Shown: positions 1 to 5,929 of the stretch, piece after piece
How the letters are laid out: each line of letters starts with the position of its first letter
Position numbering within the stretch: position 1 is the first letter of the stretch
Assembly: GCA_035478375.1 (NCBI GenBank)
Contig: DATIJQ010000077.1
Location: forward strand, 1 to 15,521
DNA from: DASTDY01 sp035478375
GTDB taxonomy: Bacteria > Patescibacteriota > Saccharimonadia > Saccharimonadales > EFPC-124
Length of the DNA: 15,521 bases
Reading direction: 5' to 3'
Notes under the pieces: generated by a model
What the model saw: only the letters and a program-made list of their open reading frames with translations
Databases searched by the model: none
What the model was told of the DNA's origin: nothing
Program-made: the position numbers and the translations under genes

Positions 1-378
<378 letters not shown>

Positions 379-563
379 GTCCTTTTCAGCGACGTTTATC
401 TTGTATAAACAAGCTGATAAGGTAGGTTTGACTAGTAGTTGGTGTGTAACAACACGCCGCGTATCCTTACATTTTTAGAACTCAAATAAAACAACCCGTT
501 TGGACACCGTAATTGTAGTTCGAATCCTATTGGCTAGCCAACAAGGTAATTCGAACCCCATTT
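379..563 (+). other. 23S-5S internal transcribed spacer with stem-loops
   Basis: This 185-base spacer has no open frame or tRNA. It contains a stem-loop GTTTAT/ATAAAC (394-399 with 405-410), extended by CAGC/GCTG (387-390 with 413-416). A second one is GGTGTGT/ACACGCC (441-447 with 452-458, loop AACA, one G-U pair). A third, larger hairpin lies at 502-572 and runs into the 5S gene: GTTCGAAT (518-525) pairs with ATTCGAAC (549-556), CCT (526-528) with AGG (544-546), and TTGG with CCAA around a CTAG loop. These are probably rRNA processing structures. Confidence 0.6.
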
Positions 564-672
<109 letters not shown>

Positions 673-683
673 TTTATAAGAGA

Positions 684-709
684 CCCTCGGTTACTGCCGA
701 GGGTTTTTT
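684..709 (+). terminator. Rho-independent terminator of the rRNA operon
   Basis: A perfect 7-bp stem CCCTCGG/CCGAGGG (684-690 with 697-703), with loop TTACTG, is followed directly by six T (704-709). It lies 12 bases after the 5S 3' end and closes the rRNA operon. Confidence 0.93.
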
Positions 710-777
710 ATTAATCGTATTCGTTTAGTGATATAAGGCAGGAATCTGTACAAAATGCTATTATGCTTGTGTAAATA

Positions 778-806
778 TTGACAAAAAGCATAAACATTGC
801 TATTAT
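778..806 (+). promoter_or_regulatory. Strong sigma70-type promoter of the KGG gene
   Basis: A consensus -35 TTGACA (778-783) and -10 TATTAT (801-806) are separated by exactly 17 bases. Transcription should start near 813, giving a leader of about 50 nt. The -10 lies inside TGCTATTATG (798-807), which is repeated exactly at 756-765. The upstream copy has no matching -35. The gene's ribosome-binding site is AAGGAG (849-854), 10 bases before ATG. Confidence 0.85.
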
Positions 807-864
807 GTTTTCAATCACACAGCATAAGTGAGATGTAAGAGGTAAATCAAGGAGACATTATAAT

Positions 865-1131
865 ATGCCAGGTACTGTCGAAGGCGGCAAACTCGCCGCT
901 AAACAAAATCAGTTACGTCATGGTAAGGATTTTTACGCTCGCATTGGCGCTATGGGTGGCCGCAAGGGTCACACTGGTGGCTTTGCAGCCAACCGCGACC
1001 TTGCCCGCGCTGCCGGCCGCAAAGGTGGTTTAATTAGCCGTCGCGGTAAAGCAGTGGTCAAAGCGCAAGTTGTTGCAACCACAGTAGTCGAGACCGAAGC
1101 TACAAAGAACGACTTCGACTTGGCAGCCTAA
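865..1131 (+). CDS. KGG-repeat (YciG-like stress) small basic protein
   Basis: This 88-residue protein has an N-terminal MPGTVEGG and two copies of the glycine-rich KGG motif: IGAMGGRKG (27-35) and AAGRKGG (49-55). The KGG motif is known from small bacterial stress-associated proteins such as YciG/GsiB. The middle is strongly basic (RKG, RRGK at 59-62), suggesting nucleic-acid or other polyanion contact, while the last 10 residues are acidic (ETEATKNDFD). There is no signal peptide or membrane segment. It has its own strong promoter and Shine-Dalgarno sequence, so it is probably abundant. Its last 32 bases overlap the 3' end of the convergent metallopeptidase gene. The family assignment is by motif; the function is unknown. 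Confidence 0.85.
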   Translation: MPGTVEGGKLAAKQNQLRHGKDFYARIGAMGGRKGHTGGFAANRDLARAAGRKGGLISRRGKAVVKAQVVATTVVETEATKNDFDLAA

Positions 1132-1591
1132 CCCGCTGCAAATTACACAAGCGAGCTTCATTTACTCGCCACAAACACCTACAGTTACTACAGCTGTAGG
1201 TGTTTTGTGTTGTTTGGAAGCCGTTTTGCTGGCAAGTTGGGCATAAACTGCGACGATGCAACCACTGACGATAAGTGTCGAGATGTTCTTCTATAAATTC
1301 TTGTGGAACAGCGCCGCAGTAAGGAGGCGCAAGCCGGATTTTGGCAAGTTCCCAAGCCGCAACTTCTTGCCCGAGTAGCTCGACATCTAAAGCGTAATCT
1401 ATATGTCCAAGTTCAGCGTGGGCGATCTCATGTAAAAGCGACCATATATCCTTAACAGATTCAACTGCAGGGTAAATAATTTGCCTTTGGCTCGAAGACC
1501 AAGCAAAACCAGCGCCTTGTATAAATTCGTATGCCTTAAAATCCTTACGCAACGCGGCGAGAATATGTGTTGGCGTGGCGGTAACAACCAT
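1100..1591 (-). CDS. HExxH (ImmA/IrrE-like) metallopeptidase with C-terminal zinc ribbon
   Basis: This 163-residue protein contains HEIAHAELGH (54-63), the HExxH zinc motif followed by LGH that is typical of the ImmA/IrrE (DUF955) metallopeptidases. The helix after it, GQEVAAWELAK (74-84), carries E76, a likely third zinc ligand. A C-terminal zinc ribbon follows: CPTC (117-120) and CSNC (134-137), and then an arginine-rich tail. ImmA/IrrE peptidases cleave repressors in other bacteria; no repressor partner sits next to it here. The start ATG at 1591 is the only in-frame methionine downstream of the region shared with the kinase gene. That start still overlaps the kinase gene's end by 47 bases. 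At its own 3' end it overlaps the KGG gene by 32 bases. It has no signal peptide, so it is cytoplasmic. The substrate is unknown. Confidence 0.8.
   Translation of the reverse strand: MVVTATPTHILAALRKDFKAYEFIQGAGFAWSSSQRQIIYPAVESVKDIWSLLHEIAHAELGHIDYALDVELLGQEVAAWELAKIRLAPPYCGAVPQEFIEEHLDTYRQWLHRRSLCPTCQQNGFQTTQNTYSCSNCRCLWRVNEARLCNLQRVRLPSRSRSL
1173..1206 (+). terminator. Stem-loop terminator after the KGG gene, inside the convergent gene
   Basis: A perfect 12-bp stem AAACACCTACAG/CTGTAGGTGTTT (1173-1184 with 1194-1205) has loop TTACTACAG and ends in a run of T (1203-1206). It lies 41 bases after the KGG stop. On the opposite strand the same bases code for part of the peptidase's zinc ribbon, so the stem is limited by protein sequence. 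Confidence 0.75.
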
Positions 1592-2351
1592 ATAAAACAG
1601 CCTCGTTAGGATGGTGGGCTTTAATAAGACGGGGGATAACGGTGTATGGGGCGAGACGCTGCAACTTTTCGAGAACAAAATCATTGTAATGTTCAAAATA
1701 ATTACCAACGCTGCCACCAAAGATGATTACTTCCGGCTGAAGCGTTGGAATAAGTGTAAGGAGCCCGCGACTTAGCCGTTCGGCAACGTCTTTCCACTCT
1801 TTTTGGCGCTCGAATTCATGCACTTGTTTGCCAAAGTGTTGCACAAAAGCGCTGCCAGAGGCAAAGTGTTGCCATTGTTGCCATGTCCCTTCAAATTGTA
1901 GCTGCATGTGGCCGGGCTCATTATTGCGGAACGCAGGGTGGAGCTTGCCATCAACGATAAGCCCACCACCAATACCAGTGCTCACAGTAAGGTAAAGGCC
2001 TAAACGCGGCACCGTTTTTAGCTGATTTACTTCGGCGAGGGCAGCAAGTTTGGCGTCGTTTTCGACATATGTTGGCACATTGTAGCGTTCTTGGAGGAGT
2101 TGTTTGAGTGCAACGTTCTTCCAGTTTAAGTTGCCGCAACGCAATAACACGCCATTTTCATCAACGATGCCCGGCACGCCAATGGCAATCGCTTTTGTGG
2201 GCGCTAGTTCGTCGAGGTGCGCCAAAAGGAGCTGGATAAAACCCGCAGCAGTAGGTGGTGTTAAAAAACGTACCTCATTTGCTGGCAAGCCATCGTCACC
2301 AAATTGGGCAACAAGCGTCTTTGTACCCCCGACATCTACCGCTGTTATCAT
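1545..2351 (-). CDS. ROK-family sugar kinase, lacking the usual Cys zinc loop
   Basis: This 268-residue protein has the actin-fold phosphate-1 motif DVGGTKT (6-12), the catalytic region VENDA (96-100, with D99 as the expected base), STGIGGG (124-130), EPGHM (145-149, matching the ROK ExGH motif) and the adenosine motif IFGGSVG (210-216). ROK kinases phosphorylate glucose, N-acetylglucosamine or related sugars with ATP. The usual CxCGxxGC zinc loop after ExGH is absent and replaced by a Trp/Gln-rich stretch. The sugar is unknown. ATG at 2351 puts the phosphate motif at residue 6, as usual; ATG codons at 2357 and 2369 are alternatives. There is no Shine-Dalgarno, and a -10 box lies just upstream. 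It is followed by the overlapping metallopeptidase gene. Confidence 0.88.
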   Translation of the reverse strand: MITAVDVGGTKTLVAQFGDDGLPANEVRFLTPPTAAGFIQLLLAHLDELAPTKAIAIGVPGIVDENGVLLRCGNLNWKNVALKQLLQERYNVPTYVENDAKLAALAEVNQLKTVPRLGLYLTVSTGIGGGLIVDGKLHPAFRNNEPGHMQLQFEGTWQQWQHFASGSAFVQHFGKQVHEFERQKEWKDVAERLSRGLLTLIPTLQPEVIIFGGSVGNYFEHYNDFVLEKLQRLAPYTVIPRLIKAHHPNEAVLYGCYRHANTYSRRVA

Positions 2352-2364
2352 ATGCATTAATTGT

Positions 2365-2370
2365 ATCATA
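2365..2370 (-). promoter_or_regulatory. Candidate -10 box (TATGAT) for the ROK kinase
   Basis: On the minus strand TATGAT is followed by 7 bases, then ATG (2357), and by 13 bases to the preferred ATG (2351). The transcript would start at or next to the start codon, so the mRNA may be leaderless. No convincing -35 is visible. Confidence 0.45.
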
Positions 2371-2382
2371 TCGGCTAAGTAT

Positions 2383-2411
2383 TTGCCCGCGTCGGTCAGA
2401 CGTTGTATAGT
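2383..2411 (+). promoter_or_regulatory. Candidate promoter of the LPXTG-like gene
   Basis: TTGCCC (2383-2388) and TATAGT (2406-2411) are 17 bases apart, giving a start near 2418 and a leader of about 20 nt. A weak ribosome-binding site GGGGAA (2428-2433) is 4 bases before ATG. The promoter is divergent from the ROK kinase's. Confidence 0.55.
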
Positions 2412-2437
2412 GGAATAAGAGACAACTGGGGAAACAC

Positions 2438-2875
2438 ATGGAGCCAACTACTCAACAAAACACGCTGCGTTCAATTTCTGTTTACGTTTTGATTGGTGCG
2501 CTACTGCTTGCAGCAGTTATTTTAGGCGTGCGCTGGGCAAAGGCGCGTTCGGATGGCTATGCAAAGGCAGCTCAAGCGCCAACGGCACAGCAAACGGCCG
2601 GTAACAATAGCTCGAGCCAGAGCCAGCCTTCACAAAGCCAGCCGCAGACAGGTAATAAACCGACGACACCATCGCAACCTTCACCTACAGAACAAAATAA
2701 AGCGCCGCAAGTTGCTGTCAATCCGCAGCCAGCGCCAGTCGCTGCAGCGCAAAATCCGCAGCGCATGCCTTCTACGGGTATAGAAGACGCATTCTTACCG
2801 ATCGGTTCACTTATCGCCGTAGTATTTGCGGCCCTTACGTATGTGCAATCACGCCGCCGTTTGCTACGCATCTAG
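2438..2875 (+). CDS. Small surface protein with LPXTG-like (MPSTG) sorting signal
   Basis: This 145-residue protein has three parts. Residues 13-30 are strongly hydrophobic after a short N-terminus and can be a signal peptide; AKA at 34-36 is a possible signal-peptidase cut. Residues 45-105 are a low-complexity Pro/Gln/Ser/Thr/Asn linker, as in cell-wall-spanning stalks. The C-terminus has MPSTG (110-114), a hydrophobic stretch (119-136) and the basic tail RRRLLR. That order is the standard layout of a sortase signal, with Met in place of Leu. There is no globular domain, so the protein is mostly a tether. No sortase gene is in the window. It could instead stay as a two-span membrane protein. 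Confidence 0.72.
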   Translation: MEPTTQQNTLRSISVYVLIGALLLAAVILGVRWAKARSDGYAKAAQAPTAQQTAGNNSSSQSQPSQSQPQTGNKPTTPSQPSPTEQNKAPQVAVNPQPAPVAAAQNPQRMPSTGIEDAFLPIGSLIAVVFAALTYVQSRRRLLRI

Positions 2876-2882
2876 GTAACCC

Positions 2883-2931
2883 TTTACTTTTTGACCCCTA
2901 AAGCGCTATAATAAAGGTAATCTTTATAGCG
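2883..2931 (+). promoter_or_regulatory. rpsA promoter with overlapping dyad
   Basis: A perfect -10 TATAAT (2907-2912) has -35 TTTACT (2883-2888) 18 bases upstream; TTGACC at 2891 is too close to serve. The start is near 2919, leaving a leader of about 74 nt. The inverted repeat CGCTATA/TATAGCG (2904-2910 with 2925-2931) covers the -10 and the start site and could be an operator or a leader hairpin. Confidence 0.75.
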
Positions 2932-2972
2932 TGCAGCTTTTTGCTGTGTGCTCCAGAAGAAATACATTAGGG

Positions 2973-2991
2973 AAGGAGTGTGATAACACAC
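2973..2991 (+). promoter_or_regulatory. Ribosome-binding site and hairpin before rpsA
   Basis: AAGGAG (2973-2978) is 14 bases from ATG, too far for a normal spacing. The gap contains GTGTG/CACAC (2978-2982 with 2987-2991, loop ATAA), which would fold and bring the site close to the start codon. Confidence 0.6.
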
Positions 2992-2992
2992 T

Positions 2993-4051
2993 ATGGCGAA
3001 AGCCACAATTACTATGGACGACCTCTTAAACGAGGAAGCCATTACACAATTAACACCTGGTGAGGTGATCGACGGCAAAGTTTTGTCCGTACGTAAACAC
3101 GAATTATGGGTCGATTTGGGGGCGCATGGCGTTGGTTTGGTGCCACGTCGCGAAATTGGCGGCGGTCGTTCGCTCCAAGAAGGCGACGACGTCACCGCAA
3201 GCGTTGTTGACCCAGAAATCGAAGATGGCTACGCACTATTGAGCCTACGTAAAGCCGCTAAAGATCGCGGTTGGGACGAAATTAAGCGCGCATTCGATGC
3301 AGGCGAAGTTATCGAAGTCAGCGCCTATGACGCAAACCGTGGTGGTTTACTGATTGAGCTCGAAGGCATCCGTGGCTTTATGCCCGTTAGCCAATTAAGC
3401 GCCGAGCATTATCCACGCGTTGCTGGCGCAGATAAAGACGAAATTCTGCAACGTCTTAACAGCCTAATTAACAAGCCAATTAAAGTTCGCATCCTCGATG
3501 CAGACCGCAAAGCCAACAAATTAATCTTCTCCGAAAAAGAAGCAATTAAAGAAGGTTTGGCTGAACGCTTTGGCAAACTCAAAGTTAACGATATCGTTAA
3601 GGGTGTTGTAACTGGCGTTGTCGATTTTGGCGCTTTTGTAAATGTTGACGGCATCGAAGGTCTGATTCACATTAGCGAAATCAGCTGGGAGCGCGTTAAC
3701 AATCCAGGCGACTACGTAAAAGTTGGTGACACCGTTGAAGCAAAAATTATTGCTATCGACAAAGACCGCTTAAGTCTCAGCCTCAAACAGCTGCAAGAAG
3801 ACCCTTGGGCAAAAGAGGTAGAGAAGTTTAAAAAGAATGACGAAGTCGAAGGCACGGTTACCCGTATTACACCTTTCGGCGCATTCATTCAGCTGAGTCC
3901 AGCCGTAGAGGCTTTGGTGCACGTCACCGAACTTGGCGACGGCGACGGCGTTGACCCAGAAAAAATCTTTAAACTCAACGAAAAAAAGACGTTTAAGATT
4001 CTGGACATCGACAAAGAGAATCGCAAGATTTCGCTTAGCCTTAAAAAATAA
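2993..4051 (+). CDS. rpsA: Ribosomal protein S1 (four S1 domains)
   Basis: This 352-residue protein is built of four S1 (OB-fold) RNA-binding domains, roughly 21-87, 103-181, 197-265 and 282-351. The third is the most typical (GVVTGVVDFGAFVNVDGIEG followed by LIHISEIS), and the fourth has TPFGAFIQL and ALVHVTEL. S1 binds mRNA on the 30S subunit and helps initiation on messages with weak Shine-Dalgarno sequences. E. coli S1 has six domains; four is common in Gram-positive and small genomes. It lies 40 bases upstream of infB in the same direction, so the two are probably one operon. A small stem GGCTC/GAGCC (4058-4071) sits between them. Translation initiation is the common theme of the pair. 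Confidence 0.92.
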   Translation: MAKATITMDDLLNEEAITQLTPGEVIDGKVLSVRKHELWVDLGAHGVGLVPRREIGGGRSLQEGDDVTASVVDPEIEDGYALLSLRKAAKDRGWDEIKRAFDAGEVIEVSAYDANRGGLLIELEGIRGFMPVSQLSAEHYPRVAGADKDEILQRLNSLINKPIKVRILDADRKANKLIFSEKEAIKEGLAERFGKLKVNDIVKGVVTGVVDFGAFVNVDGIEGLIHISEISWERVNNPGDYVKVGDTVEAKIIAIDKDRLSLSLKQLQEDPWAKEVEKFKKNDEVEGTVTRITPFGAFIQLSPAVEALVHVTELGDGDGVDPEKIFKLNEKKTFKILDIDKENRKISLSLKK

Positions 4052-4080
4052 GTAAGTGGCTCCTAAGAGCCGCCAGATTG

Positions 4081-4088
4081 AAGGAGGT
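4081..4088 (+). promoter_or_regulatory. Ribosome-binding site deciding the infB start
   Basis: AAGGAGGT (4081-4088), a full match to the anti-Shine-Dalgarno, is 3 bases before ATG at 4092. It fixes the start there rather than at the in-frame GTG at 4056, which has no such site. Confidence 0.85.
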
Positions 4089-4091
4089 AAC

Positions 4092-5861
4092 ATGGCCAAT
4101 AAAACACTTGTCATACCTGGCATGATTACTGTAGGTGAGCTGGCGGCTCAACTGGATTTGCCAGTTACAAAACTCATTGGTGAGTTATTTAAAAACGGTA
4201 TTATGGCAACGGTCAACCAAAAAATTGACCTAGAAACTGCCCAAATTATTGTTGAGGAGCTTGGTCTAGACGTCGAGCTACAAGTCAAAGAAGAAGAAAT
4301 AACCGCCGCAGCAAGCCGCAAAGACCGTGTGCTAAGCGACAAAGCACAAAGTCGTCCGCCAATTGTTGCCGTTATGGGCCACGTTGACCACGGTAAAACG
4401 AGCTTGCTAGACGCTATTTTAAATATGAAGGTTGTCAGCGGTGAAGCTGGCGGCATCACGCAGCACATTGCGGCCTACCAAACCGAACACAACGGTCGTA
4501 AAATTACTTTACTCGACACACCAGGCCACGAAGCTTTTAGCGCTTTGCGCCAACATGGCGCTGCGTTAACAGATGTAGTCATTATCGTTGTGGCTGCCGA
4601 CGATGGCGTCAAACCGCAAACTGTCGAGGCGATTAAGTTTGCCCAGCAAGCCAATGCGCGTATTGTTGTCGCTATTAATAAAATAGACAAGCCAGAAGCC
4701 GACGTTAACCGTGTCAAACAACAGCTGGCAACAGACTATAACCTCATGCCCGAAGAATGGGGCGGTGACACTGTTATGGTCGAGGTCTCTGCCAAAACTA
4801 AGCAAAACCTAGACAAACTTTTAGAATTGGTATTGCTTGTTGCTGACCTCGAAGAGCTCCGCGCCGAAGTTGATGGCCCGGCCGAAGGCTTGGTCATTGA
4901 ATCACACATGGAACAGGGTCGCGGTGCTGTCGTGAGCTTGCTTGTCGAAAATGGTATGCTCCGTGCCGGCAGCTTTATTGTTGCTGGCAAAACCTACGCC
5001 AAAATCCGTACGTTGCAGGATTTCGCCAATCGACCGCTTAAAGAGGCAGGCCCATCGACGCCAGCAACAGTTACTGGTTTTAAAACTATTCCGCAGTTTG
5101 GCGACCGTTTTACTACTGTTAAGAACGAAAAAGAAGCGCGCCAATTGGCTGCTCGAAACGCCAGTGCCAGCCAAGAAGACGTCCAATCGTCGGCGATCAG
5201 CAGCAGCGATTTGCTCCATCTTATGAACCGCCGCAAAGAAAAGCAATTGGTAAATGTTATTTTGCGAGCCGACGTGCAAGGTTCGCTTACCTCTGTCGCG
5301 GACAGCCTAAAATTATTAGAAAATGCTGAGGTTGCCCCCCGTATTATTAGCTCTGGCGTCGGTAATATTTCCGAAAACGACGTACGTATGGCCGAAGGTT
5401 CCCAAGCCATTATTTATGGTTTTAACGTGCAGTTGCCACCGGCAGTTAAGCGCTTGGCCCAACGCGATAAAGTTTCGGTGCGCATTTACCGTATTATTTA
5501 CGAGCTAATTGACGACGCTAAGCAATCACTCGAAGACTTGCTCGCACCAGAGGTTGTCGAAACCGAAATCGGCAAACTTACCATAAAAGGTATCTTTAAA
5601 ACCACTAAAGATGAAGTAATCTGCGGTGGCGAAGTAACCAAAGGGAAGGTGCAGCCCAGCCTACTAGCGCGAGTAAAGCGTAACGATGAGCAGATTGCCG
5701 AAGTCGAAGTTACGGGCGTGCAACGCAACCATCAAGAAGCCAAAGAAGTCTTTGAAGGCGAAATGTGCGGCATGCAGCTCAAGACTAAAGGTAAGTTGGC
5801 CGTGCAAGAGGGCGACAAGCTAGAATTCTTTACCCGTGAATTGGTAAAACGCACGTTATAA
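4092..5861 (+). CDS. infB: Translation initiation factor IF-2
   Basis: This 589-residue GTPase places formyl-Met-tRNA on the 30S subunit and promotes subunit joining. An IF2_N-type region (about 3-56) starts directly at the N-terminus. The G domain follows with GHVDHGKT (96-103), DTPGHEAF (142-149), NKID (196-199) and SAKT (233-236). Domain II, the middle IF-2 domain (about 390-480, LRADVQGSLTSV) and the C-terminal tRNA-binding barrel (about 490-585) come next. E. coli IF-2 has nearly 900 residues because of a long N-terminal extension that is absent here. All GTP-binding motifs are intact, so it should be active. The ATG at 4092 follows a full Shine-Dalgarno, and the gene is probably co-transcribed with rpsA. 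Confidence 0.97.
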   Translation: MANKTLVIPGMITVGELAAQLDLPVTKLIGELFKNGIMATVNQKIDLETAQIIVEELGLDVELQVKEEEITAAASRKDRVLSDKAQSRPPIVAVMGHVDHGKTSLLDAILNMKVVSGEAGGITQHIAAYQTEHNGRKITLLDTPGHEAFSALRQHGAALTDVVIIVVAADDGVKPQTVEAIKFAQQANARIVVAINKIDKPEADVNRVKQQLATDYNLMPEEWGGDTVMVEVSAKTKQNLDKLLELVLLVADLEELRAEVDGPAEGLVIESHMEQGRGAVVSLLVENGMLRAGSFIVAGKTYAKIRTLQDFANRPLKEAGPSTPATVTGFKTIPQFGDRFTTVKNEKEARQLAARNASASQEDVQSSAISSSDLLHLMNRRKEKQLVNVILRADVQGSLTSVADSLKLLENAEVAPRIISSGVGNISENDVRMAEGSQAIIYGFNVQLPPAVKRLAQRDKVSVRIYRIIYELIDDAKQSLEDLLAPEVVETEIGKLTIKGIFKTTKDEVICGGEVTKGKVQPSLLARVKRNDEQIAEVEVTGVQRNHQEAKEVFEGEMCGMQLKTKGKLAVQEGDKLEFFTRELVKRTL

Positions 5862-5867
5862 TCGCTA

Positions 5868-5897
5868 TTGCGCCGCTACTGTTATCCGTGCTATAAC
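5868..5897 (+). promoter_or_regulatory. Candidate promoter of the 617-aa membrane protein gene
   Basis: TTGCGC (5868-5873) and TATAAC (5892-5897) are 18 bases apart, directly after the infB stop. The ribosome-binding site AAAGGCGG (5917-5924 region) lies just before ATG 5930. No terminator is visible after infB, so read-through is also possible. Confidence 0.45.
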
Positions 5898-5929
5898 AAA
5901 GAAAAGCATAAACAAAAAAGGCGGCCAAA

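Noticed and set aside
511..561. tRNA-like T-arm pieces (GTTCGAATCC and ATTCGAACCC) in the 23S-5S spacer, suggesting a tRNA gene
   Set aside because: No T-stem pairs around either TTCGAA loop, and no anticodon or D arm is found. The segments pair with each other instead.
1592..1720. 43-residue N-terminal extension of the metallopeptidase back to 1720
   Set aside because: The extension overlaps deep inside the ROK kinase in another frame and does not resemble the family; ATG 1591 fits better.
2352..2447. 32-residue N-terminal extension of the ROK kinase back to 2447
   Set aside because: It would overlap the divergent gene at 2438 and put the phosphate motif too far in. The -10 box at 2365-2370 lies within it.
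2919..2992. Riboswitch in the rpsA leader
   Set aside because: The leader is only about 74 nt and shows no known aptamer core, just short stems.
4056..4091. GTG at 4056 as the start of IF-2
   Set aside because: It lies against a small hairpin and has no Shine-Dalgarno, while ATG 4092 has a full one and gives the usual IF2_N start.
4902..5279. Long antisense and shifted frames within infB and other genes
   Set aside because: They have no recognisable domains and lie opposite strongly conserved coding sequence, so they are shadows of the real genes.
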